From Rhodococcus oxybenzonivorans (GTDB lineage Bacteria > Actinomycetota > Actinomycetes > Mycobacteriales > Mycobacteriaceae), in contig NZ_CP021356.1 of assembly GCF_003130705.1 (NCBI RefSeq), forward strand, positions 62,001 through 126,000: DNA of 64,000 nt, in the 5' to 3' direction. The notes under the pieces are model-generated. The model had not been told where the DNA came from, did not search any database, and saw nothing but the letters and a program-made list of their open reading frames with translations. The translations under genes were made by a program, and so were the position numbers. Shown in pieces: positions 54,799 to 63,306 of this stretch. The first letter of the stretch is position 1. Each line of letters begins with the position of its first letter.

Positions 54799-54815
54799 AT
54801 ACCCCTGATGGGTAC
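54799..54815. promoter_or_regulatory. CsoR-like box upstream of csoR2
   Basis: ATACCC-CTGAT-GGGTAC matches the core ATACCC-N5-GGGTAT at 11 of 12 fixed positions, 38 bp before the csoR2 start on the minus strand. Confidence 0.65.
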
Positions 54816-54943
54816 CACTGGTGCAACCGGGATACGCTCCCGCCGCGTGGACGGAAGACCGATCCGCTGGCGGCCGCCGGTGTCGCGCAAGCCCGCCGAG
54901 TCCAGGCTCGTCAGCGTTTCGAAACTTCAACTACTATCTACGC

Positions 54944-54981
54944 TCACATCTACTATCTATGTACGTAGATAGTAGATGTGA
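54944..54981. promoter_or_regulatory. Long palindrome, class II (BNR gene)
   Basis: TCACATCTACTATCTA-TGTACG-TAGATAGTAGATGTGA, perfect 16-bp arms with a TACTA-N14-TAGTA core. A direct half-site CTACTATCTA occurs again at 54931-54940. It lies 25 bp before the BNR gene start. Confidence 0.75.
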
Positions 54982-55006
54982 TCCGCCTACACGAGGACAC
55001 CCACTC

Positions 55007-55927
55007 ATGCCGAGCCGAACCTCCCCCACGCCGCAAATGGGTCCTCGCGGCGCATCGATTCCCGCTGGTCGACGCAAGTCGCGAATATGCTGGGCCGCGG
55101 CCGCGGTGCTCGTACTGGTGCTGATTGCGGGCGGGGTCTTCCTCGCCACCCGCGACAGCACAACCGAGTTGGTGTCGTCAGCGCCACCCGCGGTGGGCGG
55201 GGACCTGCACACCGTCACGGTCGTGGGTGATGCGCTCTATGTCGGCGGGCACGCCGCGGTCGCGGTTTCCCGAGACGGCGGCCGCCAGTGGCAGCCGGTG
55301 CCGTCCCTACAGGGGGCAGACGCGATGGGCTGGGCCACCACCGACGACCAGGTCCTGGTAGGCGGCCACCCGGGCCTCTACCGTTCCTCCGATGGCGGCA
55401 CCACCTTCACCCCGGTAACCGGTGCAGCCGCGATACCCGATGTGCACGCGCTCGGCGGTGCCGGGGCAACGGTGTATGCCGGCTCGCCGCGGGCCGGGTT
55501 GCTGGCCTCGACCGACGGTGGGGCCAGCTGGCAGGTGCGGAGCGCCCAAACCGGCCGGTCATTCATGGGGACGATCCTCGTCGACCCGAACAACCCGGAC
55601 CGACTGATCGCCCCCGACATGTCCGCCGGGCTCACCGCCAGCAACGACGGCGGCCGGACCTGGACGCCGCTCGGCGGCCCCACCGGGGCGATGGCGGCCG
55701 CATGGAACCCCACCGACACCCGGCAGATTCTCGGCGTCGGCATGGGCGGCGCCGGCGTCTCCGAAGACGGCGGGGCCACCTGGCGGCCGGTCACCCTACC
55801 GATGGGCGCCACTGCCGTCAGCTACGACCAGAGCGGGCGCACCCTGTTCGCCGGTGCGCTGGACGGCCAGCAGGCCCGCGTCTACCGCAGCACCGACAAC
55901 GGCGCGACATGGACACCGACCGCATGA
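55007..55927 (+). CDS. BNR/Asp-box repeat membrane-anchored protein
   Basis: The 306-residue product from ATG 55007 has one N-terminal membrane anchor (WAAAAVLVLVLIAGGVFLAT) and six Asp-box motifs (SRDGGRQW, SSDGGTTF, STDGGASW, SNDGGRTW, SEDGGATW, STDNGATW), giving a sialidase-like propeller outside the membrane. The lipoprotein paralogue at 27.0 kb is broken. Members sit beside copper genes in actinobacteria but have no known reaction. Regulated by the class II palindrome 25 bp upstream. Confidence 0.8.
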   Translation: MPSRTSPTPQMGPRGASIPAGRRKSRICWAAAAVLVLVLIAGGVFLATRDSTTELVSSAPPAVGGDLHTVTVVGDALYVGGHAAVAVSRDGGRQWQPVPSLQGADAMGWATTDDQVLVGGHPGLYRSSDGGTTFTPVTGAAAIPDVHALGGAGATVYAGSPRAGLLASTDGGASWQVRSAQTGRSFMGTILVDPNNPDRLIAPDMSAGLTASNDGGRTWTPLGGPTGAMAAAWNPTDTRQILGVGMGGAGVSEDGGATWRPVTLPMGATAVSYDQSGRTLFAGALDGQQARVYRSTDNGATWTPTA

Positions 55928-55979
55928 ACGCGGCTCATCCCCCAACCCCGGCCACCGGCCGCCAACCCACGGTCCGCCC

Positions 55980-56470
55980 ATGAGCGACTTAACCCCCGCC
56001 CGCCGGTGCCTCGCACCGACGGTGGTCATCCTCGCACTCCTCGCGATCACCGTGGCCGGGCTGCTCGTCGCCACTCTCATGCGCCTGAACAGCGACGATG
56101 CATCCATCGACGCCAGCCCGACCGACGCGGTCAGCGCCGCGCCGCCCGCGGAGGTGGAGCGCCCACGCCGCGCTGCACGATATGGCCGCACTCTGCGCGC
56201 CCGACACCGACGAGGCGGCGCAACGTCGCATCGAAAGTGACGTCGACCTACTGGTGGCCTTCGCCCGGGCCTATCCCGACGCCAGCTTCCCTATCGACGA
56301 CGAGACCGGACGGTCACTGGGTCTCCTCCTCATCGCCCGCAAGGAAATGCAGGTCTGCGCCCCCGACCGCGGCCGCCCGCGCCGCACTCCCACCGCAATT
56401 CCGGGACGACCCCGCCACCGGCGCCGACGTGCCGCCAGCCGCAGAGGCAACAACACCGAGCACTCCGTAG
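55980..56470 (+). pseudogene. Membrane-anchored conserved protein, two frameshifts
   Basis: The first frame gives an anchor (PTVVILALLAITVAGLLVAT) and SIDASPTDAVSAAPPAEV. The second frame gives WSAHAALHDMAALCAPDTDE, RIESDVDLLVAFARAYPDAS, FPIDDETGRSLGLLLIARKE and MQVCAP. The third gives AARAALPPQFRDDPATGADV and a stop at 56470. The three parts join into one anchored protein with a conserved helical domain. Indels near 56150 and 56365 lie in GC-rich repeats. Family not recognised; it follows the BNR gene and may have been its partner. Confidence 0.65.
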
Positions 56471-56913
56471 GCCCGTGCGAAGTACGTCGGCAAAGTTGGC
56501 GAATCTTGCTGTGAAACGGGTCCGACACGACCGCGGTCAGGAGCAGCCGCACCCGAAGCCGATCGGGCCCACACCGAACAGGGCAGGAAGCGCCCGCAGC
56601 TTACGGCGCGGTGCGACCGGTCCGGTCGATTGGGCACTCTCGCCCAATCTCCACGTGCTCAGACAATTGGGCGGTTCTCTCCTTCCGCAGGGTAGCTCCG
56701 TCGCAGATCACGACGGACCATAGCCGGGGGACGGGGAGGGCGTCATCCCCGCCAGCGTGCGAGCACCAATCACAATCGGGGCTTCGCCGCAAAGCTCCGG
56801 TTCGGGGACACGACCTTCCTGGATATCAGCCCGAGAACTCATCTACTATCTAGGTACGTAGATAGTAGATGAGGGTTCGTGGATGAAAATCCCGGTCCGG
56901 TTCGGAGGAAGTC
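56471..56913. other. 443-bp stretch without a gene, ending at the class II palindrome
   Basis: No coding signature is visible on either strand. The operator at 56838-56873 is the only feature. Confidence 0.4.
56838..56873. promoter_or_regulatory. Long palindrome, class II (small membrane proteins)
   Basis: CTCATCTACTATCTA-GGTACG-TAGATAGTAGATGAG, perfect 15-bp arms with a TACTA-N14-TAGTA core almost identical to the one at 54944. It lies 40 bp upstream of the gene at 56914. Confidence 0.75.
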
Positions 56914-57102
56914 ATGCAGCAGTTACTTCTAGGGGTAGCAGTCCTGGCCTGCCCGATCGGGATGGGTCTGATGATGTGGATGATGATGCGCGGCGGGCAG
57001 AACAAGGGAGCCGATGACGCGAGCGAGCAACAGCAACTCAGGCAGTTGCGCGAGGAGATCAACGCGCTCAAGGCCGACCGCGTTGAGCGGCAGGGGTCCT
57101 GA
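56914..57102 (+). CDS. Small membrane protein with coiled-coil tail
   Basis: The 62-residue product has a Met-rich membrane helix (CPIGMGLMMWMMMRGGQ), which could bind Cu(I), and a charged coiled coil (EQQQLRQLREEINALKADRV). CGGAGGAA precedes the ATG. It overlaps the next small gene by one base. Function unknown; the class II palindrome is 40 bp upstream. Confidence 0.6.
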   Translation: MQQLLLGVAVLACPIGMGLMMWMMMRGGQNKGADDASEQQQLRQLREEINALKADRVERQGS

Positions 57103-57362
57103 TGTCCACGTGGATTGCCGCCGTCATTGCGGCCGCCGCGCTGACCTCCACCTATTTCTTCTGCATCCGGCCGATGCGCCGCGGCCACAGTAGATGCGCG
57201 AGGCCTGCGGGGTCTGGGTCGGTGAGCCGGCAGGTGGCGGAATTGCGAAAGGAACTTCAAACACTCCAGAGGCAGGACTCGGCGGCGAAGAACGCAGCGC
57301 CGGCGCCGTCTGCCCGCGGTGGGTCGAGTCCGCTGACGGCAGGTGGTGATGTCGATGACTGA
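57102..57362 (+). CDS. Small membrane protein with coiled coil
   Basis: The 86-residue product has an N-terminal helix (WIAAVIAAAALTSTYFFCIR) and a coiled-coil segment (SRQVAELRKELQTLQRQDSA). The ATG overlaps the previous stop (TGATG), and its own stop overlaps the following DUF1707-like gene. Probably co-expressed with the preceding helix/coiled-coil protein, which it resembles in layout. No family recognised. Confidence 0.55.
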   Translation: MSTWIAAVIAAAALTSTYFFCIRPMRRGHSRCARPAGSGSVSRQVAELRKELQTLQRQDSAAKNAAPAPSARGGSSPLTAGGDVDD

Positions 57363-57691
57363 GCTCTTCCTTCGAGCGGCCGACACCGACCGTAATCAGA
57401 TCGCCATCACGCTGGAGCGCGAGGTCGGCACCGGGCGGTTGACGCTGGACGAATACTCCGACCGTATTACGGCGGCATACCGCGCGCACGCTCGGGGAAC
57501 TGGCGGCTTTGACGAGCGATCTGCCGCCATCGGCTCCGGCACCGGCCCCGGCTCATCCCGGCCACAAGACATTTGGGCCGATGGTCATTGGCCTGTCCGT
57601 ACTGCTGGCCGGACTGTTGGTCACATTCGCCGGTTCTCCGACAGCTGCCGCAATGACGGCGATGATGACACCGGGCATGGGGTGTGGATGA
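57349..57691 (+). pseudogene. DUF1707-domain membrane protein, one frameshift
   Basis: The N-terminal frame is a clear DUF1707 domain (LRAADTDRNQIAITLEREVG, TGRLTLDEYSDRITAAYRAH). It then goes out of frame. The neighbouring frame resumes with LGELAALTSDLPPSAPAPAP and a membrane segment (MVIGLSVLLAGLLVTFAGSP), ending AAMTAMMTPGMGCG at 57691. An indel in the GCGCGC run near 57483 explains this. The third gene of the class II operon. Function unknown. Confidence 0.7.
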
Positions 57692-58033
57692 GCGTGTGCG
57701 CTCACTGGCGGGTAGCGGATGGTATCGACTCGTAGACGGTGACTCCCGGCTGAGGCAGCGGCTCCCCGGCCGGGCCGACGGAGCGAGCGGCCCGCCCGTT
57801 TCCTCCCTACCAGCCCTTCGCCTCGACGCGCACGGTGAGGCACGCGCAGACAGTGCGTCGTCGCATCTGGTCGGGGCGGACACTGGGATGCGAGCACTTC
57901 GCCCCAGAGGGACACAAGACTTCGATGCCAGCACCACGCGCTCGCGGCCGGGGGTCACGCTCGAGGTCCCGTTTTCGGCCGGCGGCGGCCCGGCGAGGAC
58001 CACCCTGGGGGTCGGAGTACGGCGTCGAGGCGC
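57692..58033. other. 342-bp stretch without a gene
   Basis: Open frames are long in this GC-rich stretch, but none has recognisable motifs or a ribosome site. Confidence 0.4.
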
Positions 58034-58252
58034 TCAAGTCACGTCATTAGACAGGCGTGATAGCCGAGTGCTGTCGATGGTGTCGACAACGTCTGTGGGG
58101 CTGTGGTGGTGCAGGTCGAGGGCGACGACGGTGCACCCCTTGGTGGTCCACGTGTGACGGACGCCGGGAAGGTCGTCGAGGGCGTCGTCGATCAGCAATG
58201 CGCAGCTGCCGCAGTGCATGCCCTCGACTCGGAAGGTGTGTGTTGTGGACAT
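58034..58252 (-). CDS. HMA-domain metal-binding protein
   Basis: The 72-residue product from ATG 58252 (AAGGAG upstream) is a single HMA domain with the motif VEGMHCGSCALLIDDALDDL. The middle Cys-Gly-Ser-Cys motif fits Cu(I), and a His-rich tail (LDLHHHSPTDVVDT) may add ligands. It is a third CopZ-like protein with its own promoter. A stand-alone gene, divergent from nothing obvious. Confidence 0.8.
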   Translation of the reverse strand: MSTTHTFRVEGMHCGSCALLIDDALDDLPGVRHTWTTKGCTVVALDLHHHSPTDVVDTIDSTRLSRLSNDVT

Positions 58253-59265
58253 GGTTGATACTCCTTGCACAAGTGTTGAACGAGGGTGCCGCGGAGTTTG
58301 CAGCAGAGAGTCGGTCGAACGCGGACGCCCGTCGCCTGCGTCACACCCGCACTGGTCGCGAGAATCTTTCCCGCTTCGCAGGTCGAGTCGCTCCAATGGA
58401 GAGGCTGCACAAGTGTTCGGTGACAACGAGGACGCCCACCGTCGCCGAGTAGAGAAGGCACCGATCAGACGTCTCGACGAGATCGGCGCACGATCTGGAC
58501 CATTCCGCACCAACGCCGGGTGTCCGGCAGTGCACTGCTGCGGTGCAAAGCGGTGGACTGGTCGGTCGGCAGCGGCGCGCCGACCAGAACCTCCGTCACT
58601 GAGCTCGACACCGCTCCCGCCCGGGTTGGGGCGCTGGGCCGACCGGACGATGCCGCGGACGCTGTGATGCCTCCCATTCCGGGCGGGCGCGGGTGGTCGC
58701 CGCTGAGGAGTGGTTAGCCGGGCATCATCGCTGCGCACATTTCGGACATCTGGCCGCCGATCATCGTGTACCCATCCCCTCGGCGGCCGGGGAATGGCTG
58801 GCACGTAGCAGGGTTGTGCCAACAAGACCGATGGGGTCAAAGAGGAACGCGAGCAGGAATAGTCTCCCTTCGCGATACCTCTTGATGCCTAGGCCGAGAG
58901 CGCGGTTCCGGCGTCGCGATTGCCGACGCCGATGAACCTCCTGCGTGGCAACGAGTCCGACCGCGACGACTGCTCCTTTACATGCCGGGCCCCAAGTGTC
59001 AACCTACCTGTCTGCCAAGCCGAAGGTACCGGTGGGGTCACCGGGTAGACGCCGAGAGCGCTGAGCCGGATCAGTCCTGCGGCAACGCACCAGTCGCGTC
59101 TTCATGCGATCAGTCTGGGGACGACACCGACACGTGTGGCGGTCGTGGTTCATCTTCTCCTTTGGCCAGATGGCGGCCGGGCGATGGCCTGAAGGCATCG
59201 TCCGCCCGGCAGGCCGAGTGTCGCGGTGAACCAGGCGACGTTTCCGGCATCACCGTTAACCATAT
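58253..59265. other. About 1 kb with no supportable gene
   Basis: On the minus strand, 58725-58770 reads MIGGQMSEMCAAMMPG and a stop, which looks like the tail of a Met-rich copper protein. Around 58790-58980 a frame gives FLLAFLFDPIGLVGTTLL. Neither has a start with a ribosome site. I take both as possible remnants. Confidence 0.35.
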
Positions 59266-60858
59266 TCAGGTGGTGTAGTCGAGTCGGGTCATCATACCGG
59301 CGTCCATGTGGTACCCGTTGTGGCAGTGGATCATCCAGTCGCCGGGGTTGTCGGCGACGAGATCGACGGCGACCGATTGCATGGGTAGGACCACGACGGT
59401 GTCCTTGCGTGGCCCGGCAGACCCGTCCGGTTTGACGACCTGGAAGGTGTGCCCGTGCAGGTGCATCGGATGCCACATCATGGTCATGTTGGTGAACGTC
59501 AGACGGGCGCGCTGGCCTTGCCGGATGGTCAATGGTTCGGTGTCGGCGAAGGTGCGCCCGTTGATCTTCCAGGTATAGCTCGTCATGTCCCCGCCGAGAT
59601 CGGCCTTCAGGTTCACATCGGGCTGCCCCTGCGGCAGCATCACGTTCTCGGTCGCCACAAAGTTGTCGACGGTCCCGACTCGGCCGTTGAGCTCGGCGGG
59701 CTGATATGTCGGTGCCGGTGCGGAGCCGGCTCCGGTGGTCAGTAGGGCTTGCGCCTGCGCGTTCTTGCCCTCAGCCATCGCTACCAGAGGGAAGATGCCG
59801 TCCTTGGCGGTCACAATGACGTCGTACCGTTCTCCCATTCCCAGCAGCAGGGCGTCTACCTCGACTGGCTGGACCGGGAAGCCGTCGGTGTGGGTGACGG
59901 TCATTTTGTGTTCGGCGAGTGCGACCCGAAACGCGGTGTCCGCTCCGGCGTTGATGATGCGGATCCGTACGCGCTGACCGGGTTTGGCCGAGAAGGTTGT
60001 CGGGGCTTCTGGTATGCGGCCGTTGATCAGATAGTAGGGGTAGCTGACATCGCCGACATCCCCGCCCAGCAGGGCGCTGGCGCCCACGCCGTCGGACATC
60101 GTTGCGCCGGGTGCTGGTGGGCTACTGGGTTGGGTTCCCTGATCCATTCCGGGCATGCCGCTCATCCCGGGCATTCCCGACATGCCGCCCGACTCTGTGC
60201 CCATGGATCCCATCCCGCCTTTGCGAAGGTCGGAAAGGATGTCCTGTGGGCTCTTGCCGACGCCGTCGGTCCAGTCGTCGAGGACCACGATCCACTCGGT
60301 GTCGTAGGTTCCGGTCTCGCCAGGATCATCGACGATGACCGGTAGGTAGAGCCCGTAGTCCGTGTCCATCCCGACATGCGGGTGCGCCCAGTAGGTGCCG
60401 GAGTGCGGGACCGAGAATTGGTAGGTGAAGCTCTGGCCCGGCGCGATGTCGGGGCTGGCAGGCATTGCCCCATCCATGTCGTTGCGGAGGGCGATGCCGT
60501 GCCAGTGCACCGAAGTGGGGCGGTCCAGCCGGTTCGTCACTTTCACGGCCAACTCGTCTCCGATGCTGGCGCGGATCGGGGTTCCGGGCACGGTGTCGCC
60601 GTACACCAGCGTGCGCACCCTCGGTCCGCCCAGGTCGATCTCGGTGTTCTGTGGGGTAAGGCTGTAGTTCACCGTACGTCCGGTGTGTGGCCGTGTGGCC
60701 TCGGCTGCGGTTATCGCACTTTCATCGATCACTGTCCCATTGGGATTTGTCGGGGTACGGGAGCAGGCCGACAGCACGATGCCACCGAGGCCGACCCCCG
60801 CGGCAGTGAGAAATGCCCGCCGACTGAGGCCGAGTGGGGACTGGGTGCTGTCGCTCAT
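59266..60858 (-). CDS. Tat-exported multicopper oxidase, Met-rich (CueO/laccase-like)
   Basis: The 530-residue protein has a Tat signal that ends in a lipobox (SRRAFLTAAGVGLGG, LSAC), so it is probably lipid-anchored. All copper motifs of a three-domain oxidase are present: SVHWHGIAL, TYWAHPHVGM, HPMHLHGHTF and HCHNGYHMDAGM. A Met-rich loop (GGMSGMPGMSGMPGMDQG) is typical of CueO-type Cu(I) oxidases. It should oxidise Cu(I) to Cu(II) outside the membrane. The CopR-like box lies upstream, and copRS-like genes follow upstream on the same strand. Confidence 0.9.
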   Translation of the reverse strand: MSDSTQSPLGLSRRAFLTAAGVGLGGIVLSACSRTPTNPNGTVIDESAITAAEATRPHTGRTVNYSLTPQNTEIDLGGPRVRTLVYGDTVPGTPIRASIGDELAVKVTNRLDRPTSVHWHGIALRNDMDGAMPASPDIAPGQSFTYQFSVPHSGTYWAHPHVGMDTDYGLYLPVIVDDPGETGTYDTEWIVVLDDWTDGVGKSPQDILSDLRKGGMGSMGTESGGMSGMPGMSGMPGMDQGTQPSSPPAPGATMSDGVGASALLGGDVGDVSYPYYLINGRIPEAPTTFSAKPGQRVRIRIINAGADTAFRVALAEHKMTVTHTDGFPVQPVEVDALLLGMGERYDVIVTAKDGIFPLVAMAEGKNAQAQALLTTGAGSAPAPTYQPAELNGRVGTVDNFVATENVMLPQGQPDVNLKADLGGDMTSYTWKINGRTFADTEPLTIRQGQRARLTFTNMTMMWHPMHLHGHTFQVVKPDGSAGPRKDTVVVLPMQSVAVDLVADNPGDWMIHCHNGYHMDAGMMTRLDYTT

Positions 60859-60938
60859 GTGCTTCCTTCAGTTCTCGGGCGTGGGGGTGGTGCGTCCTCA
60901 GCCTCAGTGCGTCGTGACCGGAACCGGTGTTGCTTGGA

Positions 60939-60958
60939 TGAGGATTTGATGAAGGTTG
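60939..60958 (+). promoter_or_regulatory. CopR-like tandem repeat
   Basis: TGAGGATTT-GA-TGAAGGTTG matches the tandem TGAAGATTT-N2-TGAAGATTT motif I recall for Corynebacterium CopR at 8/9 and 7/9 positions. It lies between the kinase gene and the oxidase, in the oxidase promoter. Confidence 0.6.
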
Positions 60959-60983
60959 CCGTCCCTTGACGTTGGTCCTCTGT

Positions 60984-62084
60984 TTAGGGGAATTCGGCTG
61001 GCGCCACGGGGAGCACGAGGTCGAGCCGGGCCCCGTGTCCGCGGCCCTCACTGAACGCGGTCAGCGCACCCCCGTGGGCGTGCACGAGACTGCGTGCGAT
61101 CGTCAGCCCGAGGCCGCTGCCGTCCGGGCGGCGGGCGGGGTCGAGGCGGTGGAAACGGCCGAACACCGCCTCGAGCTGATCCGCCGGGATTCCGTCGCCC
61201 GTGTCCTGCACGCTGATCTGCACGTGCTCTGGGTCGGCCAGCGAGGTAGTGATGGCGACTGCGCCGCCGGCCGGGGTATGCCGCAGGGCATTCTCGAGCA
61301 GGTTCGCCAGTACCTGCTCGATACGTTGTCGATCGAGCGGCAACACCGGAAGGCGCGAGAGGCGAACCGACAGCGCGATGTCCTCGTCTGCGAACCGCGG
61401 GGCCGCGGCCGCAGCAGCCGCGGACACAACCTGCGATAGATCGACTTCCTGCAGGTTCAGTACGAGCGCGTTCTCGTCCACCGCGGATAGGTCGGCCATG
61501 TCCGACGCCAGCCGCCGGAGCCGGTCGAGTTGGTTTCGCATGACGTCCCAGGACGAGCCGTCCGCCGGCAGTACGGCGTCTTCCAATCCCTCCAGGTATG
61601 CGTCGAGTGTGGCAACGGGGGTCCGTAACTCATGTGCTAGATCGGCCAGCATCTGCGCGCGGATGCGTTCCGTGCGATCCAATCGCCCGGCCATGTCGGC
61701 GAACGCCCGCTCAAGTCGCGCGAAATCCTCGTCCGATCCGGATGTCGTGGCGCTGAATGTGTATCGGCCATGGGCGACATCGTCGGCGGCCGCAACGAGC
61801 CGGCTTACCGGGGCTGTGATCCGGCGGACCAGGAGCCACGACGCGACTGTCGCGGCGGTCAGGGCGAACGCGGCACCGGCAGAGAGCGCCGTCGCGACGG
61901 TGAGCGCGAACGCCTGCTCGACGTGTGATCGCACCGTCGGGTTGTCAACACCGGCAGCAGAGAGGTGGATACGGAACAACGGGGTGGCCACCATTGAGGC
62001 CACCGCGGTCAAAATGACAGCGCCGACGAGCAAAACCAGCAACTGGGCTACCAGCAGCCGACCGCGCAAACCCAGGGACCTCAC
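60984..62084 (-). CDS. Sensor histidine kinase (CopS-like)
   Basis: The 366-residue protein has two membrane helices flanking a short extracytoplasmic sensor (about residues 36-58), a HAMP linker, the H-box DLAHELRTPVATLDAY and the ATPase N, G1 and G2 boxes (NLLENALRHTPAGG, DTGDGIPADQ, GSGLGLTIARSLVH). It overlaps the response-regulator stop by four bases. Located directly upstream of the Met-rich oxidase, it probably senses copper outside the membrane. Confidence 0.85.
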   Translation of the reverse strand: MRSLGLRGRLLVAQLLVLLVGAVILTAVASMVATPLFRIHLSAAGVDNPTVRSHVEQAFALTVATALSAGAAFALTAATVASWLLVRRITAPVSRLVAAADDVAHGRYTFSATTSGSDEDFARLERAFADMAGRLDRTERIRAQMLADLAHELRTPVATLDAYLEGLEDAVLPADGSSWDVMRNQLDRLRRLASDMADLSAVDENALVLNLQEVDLSQVVSAAAAAAAPRFADEDIALSVRLSRLPVLPLDRQRIEQVLANLLENALRHTPAGGAVAITTSLADPEHVQISVQDTGDGIPADQLEAVFGRFHRLDPARRPDGSGLGLTIARSLVHAHGGALTAFSEGRGHGARLDLVLPVAPAEFP

Positions 62085-62788
62085 CCCGCCACCATCCCGT
62101 AGCCGACGCCGCGCACGGTGCGAATGAATCGCGGGGCTCCCGCATCGTCGCCTAGTTTGTAGCGCAATGCTCTGATGTGGACATCGACGACGTGTTCATC
62201 GCCGAACCACCCCGGACCCCACGCCGCCTCGATGATCTGACGTCGACCCAGCGCTGCGCGTGGCCGCGCCGATAGTGCCTTCAGCACATCGAACTCGGTG
62301 CGCGTGAGGTCTATCGGTTTTCCGTCGACCGTCACTGTTCTGGCCACCGGATCGAGCTCCAGTGGCCCGAACCGACGCACCGGCTCCTCGCTTCCCCCCG
62401 ATGGCGTGCTTGCCGATCGGGGCCGGCGCAGCATCGCCTTGATCCGAGCCACCAGCTCGCGCGGCCCGAACGGCTTCACTACATAGTCATCGGCACCCAC
62501 CGACAGGCCCACGACCTTGTCCAGCTCGTCGCCGCGAGCTGTCAACATCAGCACGTAGGCATCCGAGAACGTGCGCAGCCGTCGACACACTTCGACCCCG
62601 TCAAACCCCGGCAGCATCAGATCGAGGACCACCAGGACCGGATCGGCCTCCCGAGCGGTCTCGATCGCCGACGGCCCGTCGTGAGCGAGTACGACCTCGA
62701 ATCCCTCCCTTCTCAGATAGCTGGCGATCACACCGGCCAACGCCACCTCGTCGTCGACCACCAGAATCCGCTGCGTACCGCCGCTCAC
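62081..62788 (-). CDS. OmpR-family response regulator (CopR-like)
   Basis: The 235-residue product from GTG 62788 has a receiver domain (ILVVDDEVALAGVIASYLRR, phospho-acceptor in VLVVLDLMLPGFDGVE, Lys in VKPFGPREL) and a winged-helix output domain (RRQIIEAAWGPGWFGDEHVV, ALRYKLGDD). With the kinase gene (ATGA overlap) it forms a two-component system. Targets are probably the TGAAGATTT-type repeats before the oxidase and before the small protein at 62.8 kb. Confidence 0.9.
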   Translation of the reverse strand: MSGGTQRILVVDDEVALAGVIASYLRREGFEVVLAHDGPSAIETAREADPVLVVLDLMLPGFDGVEVCRRLRTFSDAYVLMLTARGDELDKVVGLSVGADDYVVKPFGPRELVARIKAMLRRPRSASTPSGGSEEPVRRFGPLELDPVARTVTVDGKPIDLTRTEFDVLKALSARPRAALGRRQIIEAAWGPGWFGDEHVVDVHIRALRYKLGDDAGAPRFIRTVRGVGYGMVAG

Positions 62789-62821
62789 CGTGCCAGGTTA
62801 TCGGCAACAGCCACAGTGCAA

Positions 62822-63049
62822 CTATCTGCGGTGTGGGACGTTCAGGACATCGACCGAGGCCCGATAAGTAGCCTCGTCGATCTCGCCGGAGGCAAACCTA
62901 CGATCCAGGATTTGTCGAGGGTCCTCTCCGACGCGAGGTTGTCGGGGGAAGACCCACACAATCGCCCAGGCCAGGACACCAATCACCAGAAGCCAGAAAC
63001 CCGCCATTCCGATCATCATCCAGCCGGCTCCGCCGTACAAATCCATCAT
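62822..63049 (-). CDS. Small membrane protein with SHOCT-like tail
   Basis: From ATG 63049 (GGAGG eight bases upstream) the 75-residue product has a membrane helix (WMMIGMAGFWLLVIGVLAWA) and a C-terminal SHOCT-like motif (PRQILDRRFASGEIDEATYR). Such proteins often sit next to copper or two-component genes, with no known function. It is 33 bp upstream of the response regulator on the same strand and could be co-transcribed with it. Longer starts (63079, GTG 63052) are possible. Confidence 0.65.
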   Translation of the reverse strand: MMDLYGGAGWMMIGMAGFWLLVIGVLAWAIVWVFPRQPRVGEDPRQILDRRFASGEIDEATYRASVDVLNVPHRR

Positions 63050-63118
63050 CACATCGACCTCCAACTGTTCTTCCTTCACTGTGCCTGGCTTGACCTGTCA
63101 GAAAGGCCACGCAACCCA

Positions 63119-63138
63119 TGAAGATTTCGTAAAGGAAG
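63119..63138 (+). promoter_or_regulatory. CopR-like half-site
   Basis: TGAAGATTT matches the recalled CopR 9-mer exactly. The adjacent second repeat is poor (TAAAGGAAG, 4 of 9). It lies 70 bp before the small membrane protein on the minus strand. Confidence 0.45.
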
Positions 63139-63225
63139 CCCACAACACTGCGTGGGATTAGAAGCGCGACGATCTCGGATCGCCGAGACGGTGAACGGAC
63201 GCATTACGGATGCAGATGCCGATTG

Positions 63226-63250
63226 ACCTATACCCATACAGGGTATAGGT
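63226..63250. promoter_or_regulatory. CsoR-like box (membrane protein at 63.3 kb)
   Basis: ACCTATACCC-ATACA-GGGTATAGGT is a perfect palindrome with 10-bp arms around ATACCC-N5-GGGTAT. It lies 57 bp before the gene starting at 63307. Confidence 0.8.
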
Positions 63251-63306
63251 TCAATCTAAACCTACGTGACCGATCGGAACTGTGCGCCGCGAGAGAGGAG
63301 ACGGTG

